The position numbers were made by a program, and so were the translations under genes. Under the pieces are notes generated by a model that was not told where the DNA came from, made no database searches, and saw only the letters and a list, made by a program, of their open reading frames with translations. Shown here piece by piece: positions 61,201-64,000 of a DNA stretch of 64,000 nt. The stretch comes from Candidula unifasciata (lineage: Eukaryota; Mollusca; Gastropoda; Stylommatophora; Geomitridae). The number at the start of each line of letters is the position of its first letter. Position 1 is the first letter of the stretch. The DNA lies in contig CAJHNH020008543.1 in NCBI GenBank assembly GCA_905116865.2, positions 452,606 through 516,605 on the forward strand, read 5' to 3'.

Positions 61201-62697
61201 AAGCGTAGTTGAAGAAAAAGAGACAAGTCACCATGGTAGCACAATGGCTACCAGGCTTGCTTGTCAGCTTTGTGGTCACAGGTTCGATTCTACATCAATG
61301 AAAACTGAACAAACTGACAGGCTCCCTGGTCGACCCAGACTAAAATGAGAACCAGGAAATAACCTGGATGTAAAGGCGGCCATTATGATGCTGATCACAT
61401 CATAAGGGATTTTGAGACTTTCTTATTGATGCATTTTTCTTGTACTTCTCTAACCTTCACTGCATATCAGAATGGAAACTAGTATTTTTCCTCAAACACT
61501 ACACATCCGAATACAATCTAAAGTATCTCAATTACAAATTAGTAAGAACACAAGACTATACAAAGCCTGTCGATGTTGACATATTTGCGACGCATACCTG
61601 CGCCAGGTGTTCTAGTTGTACAGACAGTGTCATGTGTAAACAAATATACACACCTGATTTACACCTGGCAGATGCTTGGATCATCTCATGAAGCTTTCGG
61701 ATCTCCTCCCAACCTGGTACAAACACCAAAATGGCTCCTTCCTGAAAAAGATTGCCTAAACTGTCACCAATAGGTTGAAACCGAAACAATGAAACATCCA
61801 TAAGCATGAGATGGGAAAGGAGTCAGGAGAAGACAAGAAGACAGATATCTGGATGGTGGGACCACACAACATGGGTGGGATGACATAATATGGTTGTGAT
61901 CACACAACAAGGGTGTGACCACACAACATGGATGGGACCACACAAGATTGGTGTGACCACACAACATGGATGGGACCACACAACATGGATGGGACCACAC
62001 AACATGGATGGGACCACACAAGATGGGTGGGACCACACAACATGGGTGTGACCACATAACATGGATGGGAGCACACAACATGGATGGGACCACACAACAT
62101 GGATGGGACCACACAATATGGATGGGACCGCACAACATGGATGTGACCACACAACTTGGATGGGACCACACAACATAGATGGGAGCACACAACTTGGGTG
62201 GGACCACACAACTTGGGTGTGACCATACAACATGGATGGGAGAAAACAACATGGGTGGGACCACACAACTTGGGTGTAACCATACAACATGGATGGGACC
62301 TGAGCAAAAATTATGGTTATCAAGTGAGCAGACAAACCATGACTACCTGTTTTAACATGATGATGATAAAACCTAAGAATTCATCATCAGGATAAAGGCT
62401 CTGAGGCCACAATGTTCCCTTGTCGTTTGTGATTGTGATATTGTAAAGCTGACTAGTTCTCCTTCACAACTGGTTTGATAACTTTTCATGGTGTCAGAAA
62501 GTTAGATTTATTTATTTAGCGATTCCCCTTATGAACTCTCCTCTGGGAAAGTATAATGTGAAACAGAGGCCGTGGAGAACGGAAACCTACTCACCCCCAT
62601 GTGGTTACAGATGAAGTTGATGATGTGGTGAATCAGGTCAAGGTTGATCCTGCTGTAGTCAAAGTTGAGCAACATTTCCACAGTTCTGGGACTGTAA
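28106..62697 (-). CDS. DHX36: DHX36-type DEAH/RHA helicase (C-terminal half, 15 exons)
   Basis: DHX36 (RHAU/G4R1) is an ATP-dependent 3'-5' helicase that unwinds DNA and RNA G-quadruplexes and acts in mRNA turnover, stress granules and translation. Fifteen exons on the minus strand join to 558 codons, all in phase with GT-AG introns. Visible landmarks in order: motif IV region ([11 protein letters not shown]), motif V (ATNIAETSITIDD), motif VI ([10 protein letters not shown]), LEELCLQIK and [12 protein letters not shown] in the winged-helix/ratchet region, [56 protein letters not shown] in the OB fold, VDDWVTF, and the C-terminal [14 protein letters not shown] tail. These match DHX36 better than DHX9, DHX29, DHX57 or YTHDC2. 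RecA1 (Walker A, DEAH) and the N-terminal G4-binding DSM must lie beyond 64000 or in the unseen upstream part. The family is about 1,000 residues, so roughly 55% is here. Confidence 0.92.
28325..28700. repeat. ~58-bp minisatellite in last DHX36 intron
   Basis: Six to seven units containing CTGAACAGGTCAAGAAATTC, TGGTAACAAAACTGTCACAC and TACCTGAACATCATA. A related single unit recurs at 29070-29130. Confidence 0.93.
28705..29065 (+). mobile_element. SINE-2 copy (tRNA-derived)
   Basis: tRNA-like head with a recognisable B box (GAGGTTCAAGCTCC), body GTAATTTTCCCCTGGCCTCT and TAGCCTAACGGCGCTGCCC, tail region AGGATCCTCGTCGGTGCTAT. Colinear with the minus-strand copy at 5270-5690. Inserted in the 58-bp minisatellite region. 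Confidence 0.8.
29180..29250 (-). mobile_element. LINE-D 3' end relic
   Basis: GACATTCCCATAAGTCCTGC and AGGGAAGAGTTC match the 3' ends at 34780-34880 and 44213-44290. Confidence 0.5.
29290..30790 (+). mobile_element. Penelope-like element (RT remnant plus GIY-YIG endonuclease)
   Basis: The frame around 29690 reads [18 protein letters not shown], the Penelope/Neptune RT strand with catalytic Asp. After a gap in which the YADD half of RT is missing, 29900-30544 encodes [13 protein letters not shown], a Cys pair region (CRTCPY), then [19 protein letters not shown], a GIY-YIG nuclease (IYAI ... KYIGETG), and a C-terminal tail. The 3' UTR holds GCTGATAAAGGTTCAATAGC and CGCAACGTTC, like other Penelope elements. 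It is internally deleted and frameshifted, so not autonomous. It lies antisense in the last DHX36 intron but one. Confidence 0.88.
31100..31612. repeat. 36-bp minisatellite
   Basis: About 13-14 units containing AGTCACAGAATTTCCCATGG and TGATCAGAGACAAGAC. The period is a multiple of three, so both strands show spurious ORFs. Confidence 0.95.
31626..31914 (+). mobile_element. SINE-1 copy with perfect 13-bp target duplication
   Basis: About 290 bp from CCGTGTGGGTTCCGGGGCCC through TTACAGCTGGTGAACG to an A-rich tail. Flanked by AGTACCCAAGTCC at 31613-31625 and 31915-31927. The family recurs at 5826, 41200, 56216 and 63780. No convincing A/B boxes are seen, so it may be a non-tRNA SINE or a truncated LINE tail. 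Confidence 0.88.
32330..33330 (-). mobile_element. LINE-C copy with internal 14-bp repeat expansion
   Basis: Reverse-strand LINE-C: (GAA)n tail at 32336, then the RT C-terminal segments up to the TYLG / GRPK region. Frames are broken. At 32873-33196 the sequence GTAATGTAGATAAA, present once in the LINE-C at 9893-9906, is tandemly repeated about 23 times; the reading of LINE-C resumes at TGCCCAAGTAAAAGAAG. Confidence 0.9.
32873..33196. repeat. 14-bp minisatellite born inside LINE-C
   Basis: About 23 nearly identical TTTATCTACATTAC units. Both edges are LINE-C sequence in register. Confidence 0.97.
33444..33521 (-). CDS. DHX36: DHX36 exon (C-terminal to OB fold)
   Basis: 78 bp, phase 0; acceptor ttttttaacag, donor AGA|gtgaga. 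Encodes [20 protein letters not shown], then TAQLVR, matching the DHX36 VDEWIVFQSPARIAHLV segment. Confidence 0.9.
33600..33800 (-). mobile_element. tRNA-derived SINE-3
   Basis: Reverse complement: box A-like TGGCCAAATGGTTAGAATGC, box B AGGTTCGAATCCT, then CTTACCTGATACTCGTGGCG. Not a functional tRNA: no intact cloverleaf was found. Confidence 0.75.
33846..33980. mobile_element. MITE-like element, copy 1
   Basis: About 135 bp with imperfect terminal inverted repeats: CCCTTTCAGTCTCAGGGGG at one end and CCTTGGGACTGAAAAAG at the other. Shares its interior (GGGCTTCTATGTAGGAGCC) with 55716-55862. Confidence 0.7.
34275..34425 (+). mobile_element. SINE-3-like 3' fragment
   Basis: GTGTCCAGCATGATGTTGACC, GGTCTATAAATAGTCTAGGG and CCAATATACCTAAAGGATG match the body of the element at 63450-63720. 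Confidence 0.65.
34770..34885 (-). mobile_element. LINE-D 3' end fragment
   Basis: TTAAGAATCGACATCAAAGT and CATAAGTGCTCAGTCCC match the 3' end shared with 44213-44290 and the C-terminal codons of LINE-D. Confidence 0.55.
35067..35134. repeat. 39-bp minisatellite, left flank of LINE-D
   Basis: Nearly two units of GGTCCTATGGCTAGTCTGGG followed by TTAGGTATTCA. The array resumes at 38413. Confidence 0.9.
35135..38412 (-). mobile_element. LINE-D, 1,085-codon open frame (EN-RT-RNase H)
   Basis: Non-LTR retrotransposon of the I-superfamily type. The frame 35147-38404 is uninterrupted. It opens in the middle of the APE-like endonuclease ([12 protein letters not shown] near residue 58, then DSDHFP near 150); the N-terminal Asn/Glu catalytic part is missing. 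RT spans about residues 350-640 with [13 protein letters not shown] and SFADDILIY (about 575). RNase H spans about 865-985: [18 protein letters not shown] and [12 protein letters not shown] give the D-E-D-D set. The end has [11 protein letters not shown]. The frame starts on a GTG in place of a real ATG, as expected for 5' truncation. The tail is (CTAA)n. GGTTAGG on both sides (35128-35134, 38413-38419) may be the target duplication. Confidence 0.93.
38413..38697. repeat. 39-bp minisatellite, right flank of LINE-D
   Basis: Seven units identical in layout to the left flank. In-frame period (13 codons), hence a spurious ORF. Confidence 0.95.
38700..38795 (-). mobile_element. tRNA-derived SINE head
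   Basis: Reverse complement has CTGGCTAGGCAGTTAGAATG (box A-like) and CCCAGGTTCAAATCTT (box B). Confidence 0.6.
39012..39086 (-). CDS. DHX36: DHX36 exon (OB fold, LLFFGG)
   Basis: 75 bp, phase 0; acceptor tttgcag, donor GTG|gtaagt. Encodes [20 protein letters not shown], then IKIVV. [12 protein letters not shown] is a strong family signature. The next intron holds the large LINE-D insertion. Confidence 0.95.
39087..40507. other. DHX36 intron, no element recognised
   Basis: Intronic on the minus strand. A 101-codon minus frame at 39515-39820 has no recognisable motif. Confidence 0.4.
40508..40631 (-). CDS. DHX36: DHX36 exon (OB fold)
   Basis: 124 bp; acceptor cattctgacag, donor AAA|gtgagt. 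Encodes [20 protein letters not shown], then [26 protein letters not shown] is the conserved OB-fold motif of DHX36-like proteins. Confidence 0.94.
41200..41470 (-). mobile_element. SINE-1 copy
   Basis: Plus strand reads TTCTTCTTGGCATTCACCGG, TTACAGATCTGGCC, CAGGCAGATGCACTCC and GGAGGCAGTGGGTCG, the reverse of the 31626 copy. The tail end carries (GAA)n. Confidence 0.8.
41615..41714 (-). CDS. DHX36: DHX36 exon (OB-fold entry)
   Basis: 100 bp; acceptor tatgtgtacag, donor CCAC|gtaagt. It enters with two bases and leaves with two. Encodes [20 protein letters not shown], the conserved strand/helix (AVxCAGLYPxVA) that starts the OB-fold region of DEAH/RHA helicases. Confidence 0.94.
41895..42350. 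repeat. 42-bp minisatellite
   Basis: About ten units containing TTGCATTAATTGACTGGATT and GTTGCAGTAACTGACTAGAC. It gives a spurious minus ORF ([14 protein letters not shown]). Confidence 0.93.
42490..42800. repeat. (GT)n-rich microsatellite block
   Basis: Several TG runs separated by AGTACAACAATTACC-like spacers, ending at the donor of the DHX36 exon at 42807. Confidence 0.92.
42807..42906 (-). CDS. DHX36: DHX36 exon (ratchet helices)
   Basis: 100 bp; acceptor gtatgtccccag, donor AGTG|gtaatt. Encodes [20 protein letters not shown], then [13 protein letters not shown], and ends with G, completed to Asp by the next exon. [10 protein letters not shown] is a DHX36 signature. Its donor lies beside a GT microsatellite block. 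Confidence 0.94.
42930..43480. repeat. ~41-bp minisatellite
   Basis: About 13 units like ACACAAACCACACTTACACA followed by CAATATACTCTTTAAGAT. Confidence 0.93.
43588..43665 (-). CDS. DHX36: DHX36 exon (ratchet helices)
   Basis: 78 bp, phase 0; acceptor gccttctgccag, donor AAG|gtatga. Encodes [20 protein letters not shown], then SENTLK, matching the DHX36 GWEEA...YCWEYFLSSNTL segment. Confidence 0.92.
43666..44195. other. DHX36 intron, no element recognised
   Basis: Intronic on the minus strand; contains no ORF or repeat I can name. Confidence 0.4.
44195..45030 (-). mobile_element. Degenerate LINE-D fragment (RNase H region)
   Basis: [18 protein letters not shown] and [12 protein letters not shown] match the RNase H of the open LINE-D ([12 protein letters not shown] ... 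[12 protein letters not shown]). An upstream segment ([15 protein letters not shown]) matches the pre-RNase H region. Several frameshifts. Confidence 0.72.
45441..45527 (-). CDS. DHX36: DHX36 exon (ratchet helices)
   Basis: 87 bp, phase 0; acceptor ttttttgctag, donor AAG|gtcagt. Encodes [20 protein letters not shown], then HIMLINTFK, matching the DHX36 segment with ADARR..LA.D..SDHL...NAF. A LINE-C fragment starts about 50 bp from its acceptor. Confidence 0.92.
45575..45885 (+). mobile_element. LINE-C fragment
   Basis: [32 protein letters not shown] and KKTWRREL match LINE-C with stops. It lies about 50 bp upstream (in the DHX36 sense) of the exon at 45441-45527. Confidence 0.8.
46150..49485 (+). 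mobile_element. LINE-A copy, longest but degenerate
   Basis: Covers the endonuclease end ([11 protein letters not shown] near 46220), RT start, RT core ([45 protein letters not shown], then a TDDLAIW catalytic box), an RT thumb ([21 protein letters not shown]), RNase H remnants and the C-terminal [15 protein letters not shown] segment. Many stops and shifts. The usual YADD/FADD reads TDD here. An internal 19-bp repeat lies at 48861-48957. Confidence 0.85.
48861..48957. repeat. 19-bp tandem repeat inside LINE-A
   Basis: Five units of CAGGCGACTCATAGGGATC, in the RNase H region of the degenerate LINE-A. Confidence 0.95.
49686..49859 (-). CDS. DHX36: DHX36 exon (winged helix/ratchet)
   Basis: 174 bp, phase 0; acceptor taaaacacag, donor CTG|gtaaca. 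Encodes [40 protein letters not shown] and [14 protein letters not shown]. The LGxHLARxPVEPxxGKM and SLSFKDxFVIP signatures are the clearest DHX36 marks in the window. The intron before it (54329 to 49860) holds the nested LINE-A/LINE-B insertion; the intron after it holds a degenerate LINE-A. Confidence 0.96.
49965..50794. repeat. ~38-bp minisatellite (left of LINE-B)
   Basis: About 22 units like ATTACAGAATGGTCAACAGT followed by ATTATAGACTGTTCAATA. Continues at 53973-54100 after the LINE-B insertion. A larger segment (about 50210-50335 and 50480-50610) appears duplicated. Confidence 0.94.
50808..53959 (-). mobile_element. LINE-B, 5'-truncated, split by LINE-A
   Basis: Minus-strand non-LTR element in two parts, 53959-52871 and 51273-50808. 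Motifs in order: [85 protein letters not shown] (catalytic box), [65 protein letters not shown]. No RNase H. A 13-bp duplication ATACATAATGATC flanks it (50795-50807, 53960-53972). The host frame would be continuous without LINE-A, so the element was nearly intact when it was hit. Confidence 0.93.
51286..52858 (+). mobile_element. LINE-A inserted in LINE-B
   Basis: 5'-truncated LINE-A starting in the RT thumb ([29 protein letters not shown]), then [33 protein letters not shown] (RNase H), [54 protein letters not shown] and [15 protein letters not shown] single frameshift near 52240 separates the two open frames. Tail (GAA)n. Target duplication AGTATTCCGAGG (51274-51285) / AGTACTCCGAGG (52859-52870), one mismatch. 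Confidence 0.93.
54330..54428 (-). CDS. DHX36: DHX36 exon (winged helix)
   Basis: 99 bp, phase 0 at both ends; acceptor gcatttatag, donor ATG|gtaaga. Encodes [19 protein letters not shown], then [14 protein letters not shown], matching the DHX36 winged-helix segment. Confidence 0.9.
54780..55290. repeat. ~35-bp minisatellite
   Basis: About 14 units of AGATGACCAGAGGTGACCAA followed by AGATGACCACATATAATCA, decaying toward the DHX36 exon at 55353. Confidence 0.94.
55353..55470 (-). CDS. DHX36: DHX36 exon (end of motif VI, winged-helix entry)
   Basis: 118 bp; acceptor gtctacag, donor AAG|gtacat. The joined start gives [17 protein letters not shown]; the exon continues through [17 protein letters not shown], the conserved link from RecA2 to the winged helix. 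A 35-bp minisatellite begins close to its donor. Confidence 0.93.
55716..55862. mobile_element. MITE-like element, copy 2 (TTAA end)
   Basis: Terminal inverted repeats AACTCTCTGAGTCCCAGGGG and CCTTGGGACTCAAAGAGTT, with TTAA at the right edge (55859-55862) and TCAA at the left. Interior GGCTTCTAGGTAGGAACC shared with copy 1. piggyBac-like origin is plausible from TTAA, not shown. Confidence 0.72.
56216..56455 (-). mobile_element. SINE-1 copy with poly-C end
   Basis: CATTCACCGGCTGTAAACTC, ACAAATCTGGCTTTAACTG and CCGGCAGATGCAATCTGAC; reverse of the 31626 copy. A 23-base C tract (56428-56450) replaces its 5' G/C-rich segment. Confidence 0.8.
56496..59465. repeat. 3-kb satellite-like array, 55/58-bp unit, ~53 copies
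   Basis: Unit: CTGACACTTGGCAGTGACAT, GTTTAACAGTTATGTCCTCC, TAACTCAGTCTCATA. Variants: GTC/ATC in TTATGTCC, CAGT/CAAT, and a TCA insertion (CATCATA) that makes 58 bp. Variants are grouped: GTC units dominate 56500-57060 and ATC units dominate later. The whole array is in one DHX36 intron. Confidence 0.97.
59547..59690 (-). CDS. DHX36: DHX36 exon (motif V to motif VI)
   Basis: 144 bp; acceptor cacactgccag, donor GGCAG|gtaagg. Encodes [20 protein letters not shown], then [11 protein letters not shown] of motif VI, whose second Arg is split by the intron. FVVDCGK has Cys where family members usually have Gly. The 5' edge of this exon resembles a tandem repeat in the intron upstream of it. Confidence 0.93.
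59720..59935. repeat. ~40-bp repeat resembling the adjacent exon edge
   Basis: Five degenerate units starting GTCATCAATGGTGATTTCAC and ending AGAATGCAAAA. The first part (CATCAATGGTGAT) is identical to the 5' edge of the DHX36 exon (59677-59689). Confidence 0.85.
60489..60609 (-). CDS. DHX36: DHX36 exon (RecA2, motif V)
   Basis: 121 bp; acceptor cctctcttccag, donor ACAAG|gtatcc. Encodes [17 protein letters not shown] and [11 protein letters not shown], where motif V begins. It ends in phase 2 (AG), completed by C to Ser so that motif V reads ATNIAETSITI across the junction. Confidence 0.92.
60780..61020 (+). mobile_element. LINE-C 3' fragment
   Basis: GGATAAGACACACTGAGAAA, AACTGGAACCCACAAGGTCA and GACCTATGCTCCACTGGGGG follow the LINE-C 3' end, degenerate. 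Lies in the intron between the 60489 and 61654 exons. Confidence 0.82.
61225..61425 (+). mobile_element. tRNA-derived SINE-3 copy
   Basis: Box A-like TGGTAGCACAATGGCTACC, box B CACAGGTTCGATTCTAC, body GTAAAGGCGGCCATTATGAT shared with 63605-63640. Confidence 0.78.
61654..61741 (-). CDS. DHX36: DHX36 exon (RecA2, motif IV)
   Basis: 88 bp; acceptor atctttttcag, donor TCAG|gtgtgt. Contains [20 protein letters not shown], the RecA2 entry strand and motif IV of DEAH/RHA helicases. It ends with one base (G) that the next exon completes to Gly. An earlier GT at CCAG|gtgtaa would break the frame. Confidence 0.9.
61855..62300. repeat. 19-bp minisatellite (CACAACATGGATGGGACCA)
   Basis: About 23 units in the intron just downstream of the first visible DHX36 exon; spurious frames on both strands. 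Confidence 0.95.
62595..62697 (-). CDS. DHX36: DHX36 exon (first in window; before motif IV)
   Basis: 103 bp; acceptor tatcctag, donor GGG|gtgagt. The first base completes a codon from an exon outside the window. It reads [20 protein letters not shown], then [14 protein letters not shown], matching the helical segment between RecA1 and RecA2 of DHX36. I found no earlier exon between 62698 and 64000. Confidence 0.88.
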
Positions 62698-62874
62698 CTA
62701 GGATAGCCAGAAGGGAACAACATTAGTTAAATTGCATCAATTAACTGCCGGCTTGGTACTCAAAAGTTCACACACGTTTGCGTTTTTAGTGACTCGATGA
62801 ATATGCTTAAAAAAAATTAAAGCTGGATTTATCAGGCAAGAATGGATTGAAACACTAAGCACTTTATGAATATC

Positions 62875-63235
62875 TGCCATAACCTTCATCTTTGTGCCAG
62901 GTCATGCGGGTGTTCAAGGGAACTAGCGTGAAAATTATCTTGCTGACACTGCAGTTGCTATGGCTGGCCCAGTACTGGACAGAAGTGATGTTATCAATGC
63001 TATGCGCTGCACTTATCACAGGACAGGACTCCATCTCCCTATCTAGACTGATGGACATGGGGATGCAGCCTGGAGCTGCATGAAATGAACATTTCACCAA
63101 GAGGCCCAGACGTCTCATTAACCAACACAAAACAGGCGTCATCAGTCGTTTTACACTTGTGGAGCTTTTGAGGAGTAGAGTGGAGCACCTATGGATCTGT
63201 CCGGAGTGCTGTGATGATAATCCTTTCTAATCACT
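62875..63235 (+). mobile_element. LINE-D fragment (RNase H to C terminus)
   Basis: [14 protein letters not shown], then LADTAVAMAGP, INQHKTGVISRFTL and EHLWICPECCDDNPF match the open LINE-D. A stop follows QGN. Confidence 0.85.
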
Positions 63236-63449
63236 AATTAACACCCGCAAATTATCCTACATAAACAGATGTTAAGTTATTTATTCTGTTTACCTTACAT
63301 TCTTTAGGATATTAATCCTTTCCTCCCAATAATGCTTAAAAAAACAAATCGGTGACGGGCCCGTGGAAATTCCAAAAACAAATTGTTTAAAAACTACAAT
63401 CTTACACAGGTCACCAATACATTTACATTTGTTTTATGTTTGTGCACTG

Positions 63450-63725
63450 GTCCCCGGGAGTCGCTGTGGCTTAGCGGCTAGATGCTCGCCTGCGGATCGG
63501 AAGGTCGTGGGTTTGCTCCCTGGAGGAGCCTAACTTTTTTTCATAAATGACCTTGGCTCCCAGGCTGACCCAGCCTTGAGTGGGTACCAGGTGTAGTCCT
63601 GGGAAGTAAAGGCGGCCGGCGTGATGCTGACCACATCACCCATCTTATGCCGCTGGTCTATAAAATATATGTCTAGCCCTATATACCTAATACGCTTAAA
63701 AGGCGTGGAAAAGTGTCCTTGACTT
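63450..63725 (+). mobile_element. tRNA-derived SINE-3, near full length
   Basis: Box A TGGCTTAGCGGCTAGATGC, box B GGTCGTGGGTTTGCTCCC, body CCTTGAGTGGGTACCAGGTG and GGCGGCCGGCGTGATGCTGA, end GCTTAAAAGGCGTGGAAAAG. The head is tRNA-like but does not fold into a full cloverleaf as far as I can see. Confidence 0.85.
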
Positions 63726-63777
63726 TACTTTCACTGGTCCCCACAATATACAATGATATATAAAGGAAGCAATCCTC

Positions 63778-64000
63778 TTCTTCTTCCACTTCTTCGCATT
63801 CACCTGCAGTAAACTCCAGCAAAAAGTTCTGGTAGTTCGTCCATGTCTGAACTTTAGTCTTGTTCCAGAACCTAAGTTTTTGCGTGTGCATCTGCTTCAC
63901 AGGTCTGGTTTATTTGTATGCAGACTGTTGGTGCCTCGCCTCTCAGGCAGATGCACTCCAACCTTGAAGGAATTACCACTAATTAGCATGCTTGTTGAAG
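63778..64000 (-). mobile_element. SINE-1 copy, cut by the window edge
   Basis: Plus strand: TTCTTCTTCCACTTCTTCGC tail, TTGTTCCAGAACCTAAG, CAGGCAGATGCACTCCAAC. Reverse of the 31626 copy. Confidence 0.82.

Noticed and set aside
61855..62335. Cys/Val/Pro/His-rich ORFs of 135-170 codons on the minus strand
   Set aside because: Created by the 19-bp CACAACATGGATGGGACCA repeat; open in several frames.
63450..63550. Possible functional tRNA gene
   Set aside because: A and B boxes are present but the arms do not pair as a cloverleaf and the body is shared with other copies, so it is a tRNA-derived SINE.

Overview
This is a eukaryotic nuclear window, most likely from a marine invertebrate. A mollusc, probably a gastropod, is my best guess from the mix of split genes, abundant minisatellites, several non-LTR (LINE) families, tRNA-derived SINEs and a Penelope-like element; this is inference, not proof. 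Two protein-coding genes face each other tail to tail. Mobile elements and tandem repeats fill nearly everything else.

Gene 1 (plus strand, 3391-23877) encodes a giant protein I do not recognise. Three exons fit together: 3391-5151 (donor gtaagt, phase 0), 8039-8124 (phase 0 in, phase 2 out, donor gtaaac) and 11055-23877 (acceptor ttctcgcag, one base completes the split codon). The joined reading frame is 14,670 nt, about 4,889 residues, with one uninterrupted 12.8-kb exon. The product is Ser/Arg/Glu-rich and probably mostly disordered. It has four blocks of internal repeats, several Cys-rich patches, SUMO-interaction-like hydrophobic/acidic islands, and a C-terminal array of about 9 units with the spacing C-x6-C-x6-H.

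Gene 2 (minus strand, 62697 down to 28106, 5' end outside the window) is the C-terminal half of a DHX36-type DEAH/RHA helicase (G-quadruplex resolvase, RHAU). I could trace 15 exons by hand. All 14 junctions keep phase, every intron is GT-AG, and the exons cover RecA2 motifs IV, V and VI, the winged-helix/ratchet region, the OB fold and the C-terminal tail, to a TGA stop at 28106-28108. Its introns hold nearly every repeat described between 28 and 64 kb.

Mobile elements: LINE-A (RT plus RNase H, (GAA)n tail), LINE-B (RT, no RNase H seen), LINE-C (RT, (GAA)n tail), LINE-D (EN-RT-RNase H; a 1,085-codon open copy at 35147-38404), a Penelope-like element with a GIY-YIG endonuclease (about 29290-30790), at least three SINE-like families, and a TIR-bearing MITE-like pair. 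Several insertions are precise: target-site duplications are visible for LINE-B in LINE-A (1166-2091), LINE-A in LINE-B (51274-52870), LINE-B in a minisatellite (50795-53972), LINE-C in a GTT/GTGG repeat (9454-10496) and a SINE-like element (31613-31927). Retroelements repeatedly sit inside or at the edge of tandem repeats, and some tandem repeats were born inside retroelement or exon sequence.

All calls are from reading the sequence by eye. No database search or alignment was run; family names rest on recognised motifs.
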